Shown here: piece after piece, positions 8,271 through 17,731 of the stretch
Position numbering within the stretch: position 1 is the first letter of the stretch
How the letters are laid out: every line of letters begins with the position of its first letter
Source of the DNA: an uncultured Lachnospiraceae bacterium
Lineage (GTDB): Bacteria; Bacillota; Clostridia; Lachnospirales; Lachnospiraceae
Direction of reading: 5' to 3'
Length of the DNA stretch: 64,000 bases
Assembly: GCA_948794795.1 (NCBI GenBank)
Contig: CAQGLR010000002.1
Location: forward strand, 1 to 64,000
Translations under genes and position numbers: made by a program
The notes under the pieces: model-generated
The model's input: the letters and a program-made list of their open reading frames with translations, nothing else
The model's database searches: none
Told to the model about the DNA's origin: nothing

Positions 8271-9554
8271 ATGAAAAAAGTTGGTATTGTAATATGTAAT
8301 TATAATAAAGAAAATGCTGTGCTTGATTGTATACAAAGTATTCTTGAATCGGATTTCCAGGATTTTGATTTATATGTTGTGGACAATGGCTCTACAGACC
8401 AGTCTGTGCAGCGTATAGAGGAAAAATATCCTGAAGGGCTTGTCCTTATTAAGAATAAGGACAACCTTGGAGGTTCTGGCGGATTTAACACAGGTCTCAG
8501 GGAAGTATATAAAAAAGGTTATCCATACCTTATGTGTGTGGATAATGATGCAATGCTTGATGAACAGGCAATAGGAAACCTTTATAACTTTTTAGAAACA
8601 CATGAAGAAGCAGGAATGGCTGGTGCCAAAGTATATCATATGGAAGCACCAGATTATGTACAGCAGTTCGGCCAGGAGATTGATTTTAAATATTTTTGCA
8701 CGGAAGCTCTATATTTCAATGAATTTGAGGATGGAAGTATGCCAGAATACATATATACAGATTCTGTTGCGGCATGTTCATTAATGGTAAAACGCTGTGT
8801 CATTGATAAAATTGGCTTTATGCCAGAAGAGAATTTCTTATACTGGGACGATACAGAATGGTGTTACCGTTGTAATCTTGCAGGTTATAAAGTTGCATCT
8901 GTTGGAAATGCAAAAGCACTTCATGCAATGGGTGCTAAAAATGAATCTGTTAATACATTTCCAACATATTACGCATGGCGTAACTGGATTGTATTTTTTA
9001 CAAAATATGTTAAAGAAGAAGAACTTGGACGCATGGCAGAAACTTTCTTAGGTTCTGTATTCCAGGTAATATATGAAGGTATACACAATGGAAGTGAAAA
9101 CCGTGCCAAAACAGTAATGCTTGCATATGATGATGCAATACATGGAATTATGGGAAAAGCAGGTGAAAACCGTATATTTAATATAGATTTCAATGCTGCT
9201 CCTTTTTTACACTTATTTAATGGCAAAGAAAAAATCTATATTGAAGATAATGGGTATACAGACACAGCAGAATGGCTGGAAGAATTTGCCTCTGGCAACG
9301 GATATAATATTACATGGGTTAAAGAACCACAGGAAAATATACCTGTTATCTCAATATGTGAAAATATATTCAGGCTTGATGATTTAAGCCGGCAGAAAAT
9401 ATATGTTGATATTAATAAATGTGTGTTTGAAACAGAAGATGATGCAATGAATATTATTAATTATAACTATAGTAAGAAAAGCTTTATATTTGCACAAAAA
9501 CCTGTATTTTTAGAATGTGCAAAGAAATTAAGGAAAAAATGCCAGACAACGTAA
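8271..9554 (+). CDS. Glycosyltransferase family 2 (rhamnosyltransferase-like)
   Basis: The N-terminal GT-A domain (about residues 1-240) begins VGIVICNYNKENAVLDCI, has VDNGSTD, and carries a DxD-type metal site as VDNDAML. The motif WDDTEWCYRC is typical of the WbbL-like branch that transfers rhamnose or related sugars onto surface polysaccharide. The C-terminal 180 residues are unassigned. No membrane segment is evident, so it probably acts on the cytoplasmic face. Start ATG at 8271 has GGAG six bases upstream. It stands alone on the plus strand, interrupting frr-uppS synteny, with repeats on its left, which suggests later insertion. Confidence 0.8.
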   Translation: MKKVGIVICNYNKENAVLDCIQSILESDFQDFDLYVVDNGSTDQSVQRIEEKYPEGLVLIKNKDNLGGSGGFNTGLREVYKKGYPYLMCVDNDAMLDEQAIGNLYNFLETHEEAGMAGAKVYHMEAPDYVQQFGQEIDFKYFCTEALYFNEFEDGSMPEYIYTDSVAACSLMVKRCVIDKIGFMPEENFLYWDDTEWCYRCNLAGYKVASVGNAKALHAMGAKNESVNTFPTYYAWRNWIVFFTKYVKEEELGRMAETFLGSVFQVIYEGIHNGSENRAKTVMLAYDDAIHGIMGKAGENRIFNIDFNAAPFLHLFNGKEKIYIEDNGYTDTAEWLEEFASGNGYNITWVKEPQENIPVISICENIFRLDDLSRQKIYVDINKCVFETEDDAMNIINYNYSKKSFIFAQKPVFLECAKKLRKKCQTT

Positions 9555-9632
9555 CTGGCATCTGGCTGCATATGGCCTGGTAAAAAGAATTGGTAGTTTT
9601 TACTTTTGTGTAATATTAGGATTACAGTAATT

Positions 9633-9670
9633 AAAAAAACAGATACATTATATATATTGTATCTGTTTTT
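9633..9670. terminator. Bidirectional terminator between convergent genes
   Basis: ACAGATACA pairs with TGTATCTGT. A-run on the left and T-run on the right make it a rho-independent terminator for both the glycosyltransferase (plus) and frr (minus). Confidence 0.8.
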
Positions 9671-9719
9671 GGTATATCTGGAAACGTACAAGATAAGATA
9701 GAATTTGTATATAATAATT

Positions 9720-10274
9720 CTATACAGTCATAATTTCTTTCGATTTTTCATCAATCATACTGTCAATTTTACTTACATATTCATCTGTCATCTTCTGTAT
9801 ACTTGTTTCTGCATCTTTCTGCTCATCCTCAGAAATTTCATTGGCTTTCTGCTGTTTCTTTGCCATATCATTGGCATCCCTGCGTATATTCCTGATTGCA
9901 ACTTTGCTGTCTTCACCCTTCTTCTTAACATCCTTAACAAGTTCTTTACGTCTTTCTTCTGTAAGCTCTGGAAATGACAGGCGTATAACTTTACCATCAT
10001 TATTTGGGGTAAGCCCTATATCAGATACAAGTATAGCCTTTTCTATCTCCTTAATAAGACTTGGCTCCCATGGCTGTATAAGAAGAGTACGTGCTTCTGA
10101 CACAGAAATATTGGCAACTGACTGCAGGTTAGACGGAGTACCATAATAATCTACAGTAATCTTATCAAGTATATGTGGATTGGCACGTCCTGCACGTATA
10201 GTAGTATAGTCACTTGCAAGGTTTTCAACTGTTTTCTTCATTTTATCTTCAAACTGTTTTAATTCAACACTCAT
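9720..10274 (-). CDS. frr: Ribosome recycling factor
   Basis: RRF, with EF-G, splits the post-termination ribosome complex in the cytoplasm. The 184-residue product begins MSVELKQFEDKMKKTVENL and contains RAGRANPHILD, YYGTPSNLQ and RLSFPELTEERRKEL, all diagnostic. The ATG at 10274 is preceded by GGGGAAGAAA; a longer frame upstream adds 23 unlikely residues. It follows pyrH by 78 bases, the conserved pyrH-frr pair. Confidence 0.97.
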   Translation of the reverse strand: MSVELKQFEDKMKKTVENLASDYTTIRAGRANPHILDKITVDYYGTPSNLQSVANISVSEARTLLIQPWEPSLIKEIEKAILVSDIGLTPNNDGKVIRLSFPELTEERRKELVKDVKKKGEDSKVAIRNIRRDANDMAKKQQKANEISEDEQKDAETSIQKMTDEYVSKIDSMIDEKSKEIMTV

Positions 10275-10352
10275 TTTCTTCCCCTTTTCTGCGCTGGTTC
10301 TTATAACTAATGCAGCCTTGTGCCAGACAGCGCACAGACACAAAATGCTATA

Positions 10353-11057
10353 TTATGCAGTAACTAAAGTACCTTTTGTAACACCATTTACAGTATTTAC
10401 AATGCTGTTTTCTTCATTAAGCCCGAAAATCATCATAGGCATGTGGTTCTCCATACAAAGCACTGCTGCTGCAAGGTCTATAACACCAAGACGGTTGTTA
10501 ATTACATTATCTATGCTGATTTCATCGTATTTCTTTGCGCCAGGGTTTACAGCAGGGTCTGCATCATATACCCCGTCAATTGATTTTGCAGAAAGAATTA
10601 TATCTGCCTCTATCTCGACAGCCCTTAAGACTGTTGAAGTATCTGTTGAAAAATATGGATGACCTGTGCCACCAGCAAAAAATACTACCATTCCTTTTGA
10701 AAAATATTTATTTGCCCTGTCCTTTGAAAAAAGCTTTGTAAATGAACCACATTCAAATGGAGTAAGTACGCTTGTCCTTATTCCAACAGAACGGAAAATC
10801 TCTGAAACATATATACAGTTCATTACAGTAGCAAGCATACCTATCTGGTCTGCCTTTGTACGGTCAATATTCCCGCTTGTACGCCCACGCCAGAAATTGC
10901 CTCCTCCTGTAACTATTCCAACTTCTATTCCTGAATCCACAAGCTCTTTTACCTGTCTGGCAACACCAAGGCATGTAGCTTCATCAAATCCAGTTTTATT
11001 TGGCCCTGCAAGAGCCTCACCACTTAATTTTAATAATACTCTTTTATATTTTGCCAT
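10353..11057 (-). CDS. pyrH: UMP kinase
   Basis: PyrH phosphorylates UMP to UDP in pyrimidine nucleotide synthesis and is usually a GTP-activated, UTP-inhibited hexamer. The 234-residue amino-acid-kinase fold shows LLKLSGEALAG at the N-terminus, GGGNFWRGR for phosphate binding, and TGHPYFSTDTSTVLRAVEI for UMP binding. It is followed by frr. The tsf and rpsB genes that often precede it are absent; a bactofilin gene takes that place. Confidence 0.96.
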   Translation of the reverse strand: MAKYKRVLLKLSGEALAGPNKTGFDEATCLGVARQVKELVDSGIEVGIVTGGGNFWRGRTSGNIDRTKADQIGMLATVMNCIYVSEIFRSVGIRTSVLTPFECGSFTKLFSKDRANKYFSKGMVVFFAGGTGHPYFSTDTSTVLRAVEIEADIILSAKSIDGVYDADPAVNPGAKKYDEISIDNVINNRLGVIDLAAAVLCMENHMPMMIFGLNEENSIVNTVNGVTKGTLVTA

Positions 11058-11119
11058 AATCAGTCTCCTATCAGATAAAAACTGCCTCTTCTAATATTTT
11101 TTGAAATACATGTGGATAT

Positions 11120-11980
11120 TTATTCTTCATCAAAGAACTGGTCAATATCAACACCTGCATAATTAAGTGAACAATAGCCATCTACTACAGCACCCGAATT
11201 GATAGTAATTGATTTAGCCTTTATATCACCTTTTACAATAGCTGTAGACTCAACTATTACAGGCCCGTCAATATCAATATTTCCTTTAACAGCCCCTGCA
11301 ATATAAGCAGATGTACCTGTAACATCACCTAAAACTATAGTCCCAACACCAATTTTTACAGTACCTTCACTTATAAGGCCGCCATGCAACTTTGGTGTAT
11401 TTACAAAAATTTCAGAAGCAACTATGCCACCTGATACATTACCATTAATATATACTTTACCTAAGCACTCAATATCCCCTGTAATTACACCCATAACCTC
11501 AAGTGAACCATCAGAAGAAATGCTTCCATTGATTTTTGTATCTTCTGTAATTACTGTAACTGTACCATTCAGACGTGCTTCGTCCATTGCACGTCTTGCT
11601 TCTTCATTTACAATATCATCATTAGCAGCAGATGGGACAGCAGGCTCAGGAACATCCTCTTCCTCTGGAATGTCTTCTTCTGTCTCTGCAGTTTCTTCTG
11701 GGATGTCTTCCACCACTGGCTCTGTAACTTCTTCTTCTGCCACAACATCCTCTTCTGGAGCAGCTTCTTCTATAATGCTCTCCTCAAAAATATCTTCTTC
11801 TGCTGGCTTCTCTTCAGCAGGAACATTTTCTTCTGCTGCAACTCCTCCCATATCAAATACTGCTTCATCAAGATTTAACTGTTCTTCTTCAGCATCTTCT
11901 AAGGAAAAATCTTCACCTTCATCAGCAAAAATCTGGTTTAATAAATCCTTATCAACGTTAGCATCTTCAAAATTATTCAT
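11120..11980 (-). CDS. Bactofilin-family polymer-forming protein with acidic N-terminus
   Basis: The C-terminal part (about residues 135-275) is a bactofilin beta-helix with hydrophobic repeats such as GSISSDGSLEVMGVITGDIE and GDIKAKSITINSGAVVDGY. Bactofilins polymerise without nucleotide and organise envelope enzymes and cell shape. The first 125 residues are extremely acidic, rich in Glu and Ala/Pro, and probably disordered. The chosen ATG at 11980 follows GGAGGAAAATGGA; an ATG eight codons upstream has no RBS. The gene lies upstream of pyrH on the same strand. Confidence 0.85.
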   Translation of the reverse strand: MNNFEDANVDKDLLNQIFADEGEDFSLEDAEEEQLNLDEAVFDMGGVAAEENVPAEEKPAEEDIFEESIIEEAAPEEDVVAEEEVTEPVVEDIPEETAETEEDIPEEEDVPEPAVPSAANDDIVNEEARRAMDEARLNGTVTVITEDTKINGSISSDGSLEVMGVITGDIECLGKVYINGNVSGGIVASEIFVNTPKLHGGLISEGTVKIGVGTIVLGDVTGTSAYIAGAVKGNIDIDGPVIVESTAIVKGDIKAKSITINSGAVVDGYCSLNYAGVDIDQFFDEE

Positions 11981-12234
11981 TCCATTTTCCTCCAAACTAT
12001 CCATTCTGTTTATATCATCATAAGTCAGCCTGATATCCGCAAATATACTTCAACTATTATAACACTAAATTTTTTATACGTCTACACGAAAAAAACAATT
12101 ACACTTACTATCTCCGCAATATAGTTACTGCCTGGTACATTATAAGCAGCACTAACACTCCCGCCACTGGTATTAACAAATTACCTGCTGCCAGAAGGGA
12201 CGGGAGCCATCCAGCCTGGTATACTGCTGTTATA

Positions 12235-14340
12235 TTATTTTTTATACAGTTTTGCAACAGCCTGTATCATATCCCTGTGTCTGCCCCATTCATAATAAAA
12301 CTGTGAATGTCCTACAGGAGCTGTACCAATACATGTTTCTGGTGTACACCATGCAATACCTTTCCTTGTAAGCCAGTCACCAAATGAACCATTGGCGCCT
12401 TTTATACTCTCCCTTATAAGCCTGTAACCTGTCTTCTGCCTTACAAGGCTTGTTAAAGAAGACGCTTTTGTATAATAGATTACCCTGCCCGCTTCATGGT
12501 AATTTATAACCGCCTTAGGCTTTACTTTATTAACAAGGTTCTGCAGTGCCCTTGATTCACGTTCAGAACAGACATATGGTCCTGAATATCCTGCTGGCCC
12601 ACGTTTTGAACCCCTTGCATTGCCTTTTCTAAAACCTGCGCTGAAATTCTTATTTAAGTCAACACCTTTTGCATTGGCTTTCCACCTGCTGTATCTTCCC
12701 CTGCCAAGTCTTTTAACAAGTCTCCTTAATGATGCACTTTTAATCCTTTCAAGCCCATACTGGCTTATATTTACGCCATCAGGATTAAGCATTGGCACAA
12801 TATAGAAACAGACATTGTCAAAAAGCTTTTTATAAGTAACTCCTCCATATTTTCCTGAATAATAAGATTTACAACACCTTTCAACCATTTTCATAAGAAG
12901 CTGTGAATTAAGCCACTCCCTGGCATGCATCGCAGACTGTATAACCACCTTTTTCTTTGCATCCTTATTGCCAAGCCGCACACAATATATATTATTATTG
13001 TCAGCAGTCTTTGATAATACTGAAAGCTCCATAACATCCTGGTAGAACTGGGCCATTTTCTTTATATCCCTGGACATATCAGCATATGAATATTTTGCAT
13101 CATATATACTTACAATATTAGCTATTGCACTTTCTGAAAGTGACACATTATCTTTTATTATATAGCCTTTCGTGCCATCTGGAAGCTTAATCCTGAACCA
13201 TCCAGAAGAACTTTTTGCTATACAGTTATACCTGGTCCTGGCAGCAGCAGTCCCTATTTCCTGCCCATTATATATACTTGAATATATTTTTGTCTTCTTC
13301 TTTACAAAAGCCCCTTTATCTACAGTATTAAATATAAATCCAAATGTATATACTGCTTTTGAAGTATATGGGCCATTTCCTGATACCTCTGCAGTATACT
13401 CACCTTCCTCTTTAAATTCTTTATCAAGCATAATCCTGGTTTCACTGGTGCCAACATTTACTGTAAACTCATTATTAATTACAGTACCATCTGCCATGCT
13501 GCTTATTGCCACATTAAGGGTAATTCCACTATCTGGTTCAAATTCTTTCTCTTTATAAAATGAATATGACAATATATCATCTTGCGCCAGGGCATTGGCA
13601 AACTTAAGTACAATTCCCTCATATTCAGATATAAACTGCACTTCTGACAAAACAAACCTGCGTAAATTAAAATACTCTTCAAAAAGCCTGCGCATTTCAA
13701 TGAATTTATGTCCATTGGCAAGCTTCCATGTATTTTCCACACCATCATGCTGTATATTTATATCTGAAGTGAAAGTTTCACTATTTTTTATAAGCTTTAA
13801 TGCTTCATAATAATCCTTGTAAAGAACACTGGCATCTTCAAAGCCTGTAATAACTGGTGGGACTTTTCCACCATTAATACTTTCTATTGCATTATAGATA
13901 CTTGTATCACCATCTATACCCTTTACTGCAAAATAAATATCAGATTGTACTGAATCTATAGTTGTTGTAACCCTGACAACCGCAGTACCAGTACCACAGA
14001 CCTTTATAATATAATTATCTTTATCCACTTCCACCACACCAGGATTATAATTATATTCTTCTGGAAAATTCTCTATATTGGCATTTTCAATATCTGCAAT
14101 ACCTCCTGCATCTATTACCTCATTTATGCTGGAAATTTGTGAAATATTGAAACTTTGCCCGTTTACAACAGAAACCATGTTTTTAATTTCTATTTCTTTG
14201 CCAGAACTGCTGTCATTTGCAGACAATATATTGTCTATAACTGTATTTTCGTCCATATTAAATATAACCGCCGCATCCGCCTTTTTATAAAATAATATGC
14301 AGCAGAATATTACAATGGTACTAATAATAGCTTTCTTCAT
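12235..14340 (-). CDS. Secreted M14 zinc carboxypeptidase with SH3-like domain
   Basis: The 701-residue protein has an N-terminal signal peptide (hydrophobic 3-22, then DAA). About 330 residues of unassigned beta-rich sequence follow, then an SH3b-like segment (about 345-405, GWFRIKLPDGTKGYI). The C-terminal M14 domain has MHAREW (His and Glu zinc ligands), MLNPDGVN, KGVDLNKNF, NYHEAG (third ligand) and TPETC with the catalytic Glu. It probably trims peptidoglycan peptides or other cell-surface peptides outside the membrane. The SH3b domain suggests wall binding. Substrate is not deducible. It stands alone between bactofilin and the HD-protein operon. Confidence 0.88.
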   Translation of the reverse strand: MKKAIISTIVIFCCILFYKKADAAVIFNMDENTVIDNILSANDSSSGKEIEIKNMVSVVNGQSFNISQISSINEVIDAGGIADIENANIENFPEEYNYNPGVVEVDKDNYIIKVCGTGTAVVRVTTTIDSVQSDIYFAVKGIDGDTSIYNAIESINGGKVPPVITGFEDASVLYKDYYEALKLIKNSETFTSDINIQHDGVENTWKLANGHKFIEMRRLFEEYFNLRRFVLSEVQFISEYEGIVLKFANALAQDDILSYSFYKEKEFEPDSGITLNVAISSMADGTVINNEFTVNVGTSETRIMLDKEFKEEGEYTAEVSGNGPYTSKAVYTFGFIFNTVDKGAFVKKKTKIYSSIYNGQEIGTAAARTRYNCIAKSSSGWFRIKLPDGTKGYIIKDNVSLSESAIANIVSIYDAKYSYADMSRDIKKMAQFYQDVMELSVLSKTADNNNIYCVRLGNKDAKKKVVIQSAMHAREWLNSQLLMKMVERCCKSYYSGKYGGVTYKKLFDNVCFYIVPMLNPDGVNISQYGLERIKSASLRRLVKRLGRGRYSRWKANAKGVDLNKNFSAGFRKGNARGSKRGPAGYSGPYVCSERESRALQNLVNKVKPKAVINYHEAGRVIYYTKASSLTSLVRQKTGYRLIRESIKGANGSFGDWLTRKGIAWCTPETCIGTAPVGHSQFYYEWGRHRDMIQAVAKLYKK

Positions 14341-14383
14341 TTGTCTTATACCTCTTTCGTAATTTATAAATTAAAACAAGTAT

Positions 14384-14836
14384 TTATCTTTTAATTGTTT
14401 CGCCTAATGAACATATTTTGTCTGCAAGGCATACAATCCAGCCTTCCTTATACCTGGGAGGGACTGGTGTTAATGGAAACATATGCTTTCTTATAATATC
14501 TTTCTCTATAATGGTAAGTTCAAAATCCTTTGACGCATTATGGAGTGCAGCTGATGCATGGAAGAAACCATGCGGCCTGCGGTGGTTATGTCTTTTATCG
14601 TGCCAGTCATATAGAAAATAATCATGCAACAGTGCACCACGTATCATTTCATTATATGATACTTTTAAATTGTATTTTTCTGCAATCTCACAACTTTTAT
14701 ATGCAACCATTATACTATGCTTGTATACACTTGTGCTGCCATGCTGCATATATTTCCTGCTTTCACTAAATAATGAATTATTGTATACTTGTACAAGTAT
14801 TTCTTTTAATAACTGCTTATGTGTAAGGTTAATCAT
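14384..14836 (-). CDS. HD-domain protein (putative phosphohydrolase)
   Basis: The 150-residue protein shows HD-superfamily features: His in VYKHSIMVA, ALLHDYFLYDWHD with the HD pair, an RPHGFFHA segment and LADKICSLGE near the C-terminus. HD proteins are metal-dependent phosphohydrolases, often acting on nucleotides; the substrate here is unknown. Its start overlaps the end of the preceding membrane-protein gene by 8 bases, so translation is probably coupled. It closes a four-gene operon that starts with a DUF5685 gene. Confidence 0.8.
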   Translation of the reverse strand: MINLTHKQLLKEILVQVYNNSLFSESRKYMQHGSTSVYKHSIMVAYKSCEIAEKYNLKVSYNEMIRGALLHDYFLYDWHDKRHNHRRPHGFFHASAALHNASKDFELTIIEKDIIRKHMFPLTPVPPRYKEGWIVCLADKICSLGETIKR

Positions 14837-15383
14837 CTAACCACCTGCCAAGCCTGCTGCCATATCTTTCCTGGAAAAATATATATGCCCTGTCAAATAT
14901 AAGCCACAATGCTTCCGCAGCAGCAACTGCCACAATAATAAAAAGCACTGGTATTCCAGACAGTTTCTTTACCCATCCTTCTGCAAATAATATATCAAAG
15001 CCAATAAAATATTTTGTAGCAGCAAGTGCGAGTACAAGCAGGATATGGTAACATATGCCTTTTATTACAATACAAACCGCAAAAGGCATATCTTTCTGCC
15101 TTAAATATTCAGCTATAGAAACATAAACTGAAAATCCTGCAAATGTAAAACAATATAATTTCTGTGGTGCAAGGAACATACCCACAATAAATGTACCCAC
15201 TATAAATGCTGCACTAAGTTTTACAGAAAAACGCCGTTGTATAACACCTGTTATAAATGATGCCGCCGCAAGCAGAAAAAGTGAACTTTGCTCGATAATA
15301 CCACTAAGTATTATAAGTATTACTGCAAGTGCCATCATAATGCCGCTATATGCGGCTTCTTTTGACTTTAAATGCAACTGCAC
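14829..15383 (-). CDS. Hypothetical polytopic membrane protein
   Basis: This 184-residue protein has about five to six hydrophobic segments and a basic C-terminus. No family was recognised. The GTG at 15383, four bases after GGAGGGG, is the preferred start. It overlaps the end of the J-domain gene by 16 bases. The next gene, an HD protein, overlaps its own end. The organisation as a translationally coupled chain suggests that the membrane protein and J-domain protein act together, but no function can be named. Confidence 0.65.
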   Translation of the reverse strand: MQLHLKSKEAAYSGIMMALAVILIILSGIIEQSSLFLLAAASFITGVIQRRFSVKLSAAFIVGTFIVGMFLAPQKLYCFTFAGFSVYVSIAEYLRQKDMPFAVCIVIKGICYHILLVLALAATKYFIGFDILFAEGWVKKLSGIPVLFIIVAVAAAEALWLIFDRAYIFFQERYGSRLGRWLDD

Positions 15384-15832
15384 AAATCCCCTCCCATACA
15401 TTCGCAAAGCGTATCTGCACACCATAGGTCACAACAGAAATTTCCTGTTCCACATCCTCCAGAACCATAATACCCATTAGGATTACGTCCGTAATTTGTA
15501 CCATAGTTCTGGTAACTTTGCCGGTTATACTGTCCATTATTGTATCCCTGCTGGCCGGTCCCGCTGTTATAACCGCCATTGCTGTAACCTTGGCTGCTTC
15601 CATAACCTCCGCTATATCCCTGGCTGTAACCACTTCCTCCGCCTGCCCTTGAATTCATTATCTGGGTATACGCTTCCTGTACTTCTTTAAACTTATCCTC
15701 TGCAAGATTTGCCAGCGGATTATTTACATAGGCATCAGGATGGTATTTCCTGCTAAGTTCCTTATATGCCTTTTTTACTTCATCATCTGTGGCGTTTGGT
15801 GAAATTCCAAGCACCTTGTATGGGTCTGTCAC
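15368..15832 (-). CDS. J-domain (DnaJ-like) protein with Gly/Tyr-rich and Cys-rich tail
   Basis: Residues 1-65 form a J domain starting TDPYKVLGISPNATDDEVKK with the HPD tripeptide in KYHPDAYVNN. J domains stimulate the ATPase of Hsp70 (DnaK). A low-complexity Gly/Ser/Tyr/Asn-rich stretch follows (about 75-130), then a short tail rich in cysteine that could bind metal. It lacks the DnaJ zinc-finger and client-binding domains, so it is not DnaJ itself. The start is GTG at 15832 with GGAGGATTTAAA, overlapping the DUF5685 stop by four bases (GTGA). Confidence 0.83.
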   Translation of the reverse strand: MTDPYKVLGISPNATDDEVKKAYKELSRKYHPDAYVNNPLANLAEDKFKEVQEAYTQIMNSRAGGGSGYSQGYSGGYGSSQGYSNGGYNSGTGQQGYNNGQYNRQSYQNYGTNYGRNPNGYYGSGGCGTGNFCCDLWCADTLCECMGGDLCSCI

Positions 15833-16662
15833 TTTAAATCCTCCTTTTCCTTCGCACAAATATAGTCATAACGGTTCCATACACCTGCATATAGTATGTT
15901 CCGCAAAATATCTATATAATCAAGACATGGAAGCTGTTCAAAAGCACCACATGCCATTGATATCTCGTTTAACAGCATTTCATATACATTTTCTTTAAAA
16001 CCTGTATCTTTATATACAAGTTTAAAAGGGTTATATCTTCCTTTATTAATATCCTCCTGCAAATCATCATATGCATCCATAATATAAATATACCTGCCAA
16101 GATAATATCCCATATCCCCAAGATATATTTTAAATGTGTCTTCATTGTATATAAAAATTTCTGCAAGAAGTTGTCCAAAACAGTCTGCTGCCTTTAAAAT
16201 ATCCTGGTTATTTTCCTTTTCAAAACGTGACAGCCTGGCTAAAGACTGCTTTACTGCATCTGCCTGCCGTTTATATCTGCCCGCTGCCTTTCTTGCGTTC
16301 TTTTTATATAATAAGGCTCCTGCACTTCCCTTTAATGAAGCATCATCTGATTTATCATCCAGACAGTGGTAATAACTTAAAAGAATATTTATATCAGCAC
16401 AATAATCTGTAATTTTATTATACAGGATATTATGCTTCTTTGCAGGGTGTACTATACAGTGCCTTTTCCCACGCCTGCATTTTACATCATATACAGAACT
16501 TAAAAGTATTATAAGGAATGTCATATCATATGTCAGGGTAATACGCCCTTTAACACCATATTTTGCACCAAGCCTCTCACACATTCCACAATAAAACGCA
16601 TGGTATACTTCATAATCCTTTATTTTAAGCTCTGGTTTGCGTATCTGCACATATCCAAACAA
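15829..16662 (-). CDS. DUF5685 family protein
   Basis: The 277-residue helical protein begins MFGYVQIRKPELKIKDYEVY and has FYCGMCERLG with a Cys pair, matching my recollection of the DUF5685 family found in Clostridia. It also contains CIVHPAKK and a helical segment YIYIMDAYDDLQEDINKGRY that resembles the acidic motifs of isoprenoid-synthase-like folds; that resemblance is an inference only. Start is TTG with GGAGGTGTATAC upstream. First gene of the operon with J-domain, membrane and HD proteins, and divergent from dtd. Confidence 0.7.
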   Translation of the reverse strand: MFGYVQIRKPELKIKDYEVYHAFYCGMCERLGAKYGVKGRITLTYDMTFLIILLSSVYDVKCRRGKRHCIVHPAKKHNILYNKITDYCADINILLSYYHCLDDKSDDASLKGSAGALLYKKNARKAAGRYKRQADAVKQSLARLSRFEKENNQDILKAADCFGQLLAEIFIYNEDTFKIYLGDMGYYLGRYIYIMDAYDDLQEDINKGRYNPFKLVYKDTGFKENVYEMLLNEISMACGAFEQLPCLDYIDILRNILYAGVWNRYDYICAKEKEDLK

Positions 16663-16757
16663 GTATACACCTCCAGAAAATTATTATAACATTGCTTTAT
16701 AATATCATAAATTTATGTTATCATAAAGTACATAAAATTAAAAGGAGATTAAATTTT

Positions 16758-17204
16758 ATGAAATTTTTAATACAAAGGGTGAATAATGCTTCTGTAAAGA
16801 CTGGAAATGAAATAACTGGTTCGATTGGAAAAGGCCTTCTTATATTTGTGGGAATCTGTGACAGTGATACAGAACAGATTGCATGTAAAATGCTTAAAAA
16901 AGCCTGTACTTTAAGAATATTTAGTGATGATAATGATAAAACCAACCTTTCTCTTGGCGATGTCAATGGACAGCTGCTGCTTGTATCACAGTTTACTCTT
17001 TATGCAAACTGTAAAAAAGGCTGCCGTCCTTCTTTCTTTGATGCTGGCAGTCCAGACCACGCAAATAAACTTTATGAATATATAATATCTAAATCTAAAG
17101 AATATTGTAGTACAGTTGAAACAGGAATATTTGGTGCAGATATGAAAGTTTCTCTTGAAAATGACGGGCCGTTTACAATAATTCTGGATTCTGATGAACT
17201 ATAA
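16758..17204 (+). CDS. dtd: D-aminoacyl-tRNA deacylase
   Basis: Dtd removes D-amino acids (and glycine from tRNA-Ala) mischarged onto tRNAs in the cytoplasm. The 148-residue product has the SQFTLYANCKKGCRPSF active-site motif and the Gly-Pro motif in ENDGPFTIILDS, both diagnostic. ATG at 16758 follows AAAGGAG; upstream in-frame ATG lacks an RBS. It stands alone on the plus strand, divergent from the DUF5685 gene. Confidence 0.95.
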   Translation: MKFLIQRVNNASVKTGNEITGSIGKGLLIFVGICDSDTEQIACKMLKKACTLRIFSDDNDKTNLSLGDVNGQLLLVSQFTLYANCKKGCRPSFFDAGSPDHANKLYEYIISKSKEYCSTVETGIFGADMKVSLENDGPFTIILDSDEL

Positions 17205-17213
17205 AAAGCATAA

Positions 17214-17236
17214 GATGCTGCCTTTATGGCAGCATC
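17214..17236 (+). terminator. Hairpin downstream of dtd
   Basis: GATGCTGCC pairs perfectly with GGCAGCATC around TTTAT, ten bases after the dtd stop. A T-run follows only 14 bases later. Confidence 0.65.
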
Positions 17237-17315
17237 CCATTCCCAATTGTTTTTTATATACTCTAAGTACAGTATTTGTACCCTGAGTCCTTAAATATAA
17301 TCCAGCTGTTATACG

Positions 17316-17501
17316 CTATTCACCCATCTTAAGCTTTATAACCCTAAGTTCTTCTTCAAAGTTTTCTTTCAACTTAAAAGCCCGGATGCTTTGCTCTGGA
17401 GTAGCCTGTACCAAACTGCCATATCTGATTAGCAATGTACAAAATTCAATTTTTTCTTTTAACTCTTTCTCCTCCATCTTTAATTTATCCATACTGTCCA
17501 T
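17316..17501 (-). CDS. Small coiled-coil hypothetical protein (61 aa)
   Basis: A 61-residue, charged, helical product starts MDSMDKLKMEEKELKEKIEF. The ATG at 17501 follows GGGGGAC. Heptad-like spacing suggests a coiled coil. No signal peptide or family was recognised. It is an isolated gene between dtd and a ferritin-like protein and may be a small adaptor, but nothing in the context supports a function. Confidence 0.5.
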   Translation of the reverse strand: MDSMDKLKMEEKELKEKIEFCTLLIRYGSLVQATPEQSIRAFKLKENFEEELRVIKLKMGE

Positions 17502-17731
17502 ATTGTCCCCCGTTCTCTCCGCAAAATATGGCGTACACATCCTGTCATTTACGCCATTACGGCATATTTACTTATTTAGACCTCTTGTCTATTTTGCCTA
17601 TATGCTATTATACATCTTTATGGAAAATTATTCAATATTACAATAGATATTATTATAATTTTTTAATAACTTAAATTATGGCAGATAAGTAAGCAAAATT
17701 GAAAATACACTTCTGGACAGATGGTCTTTAT

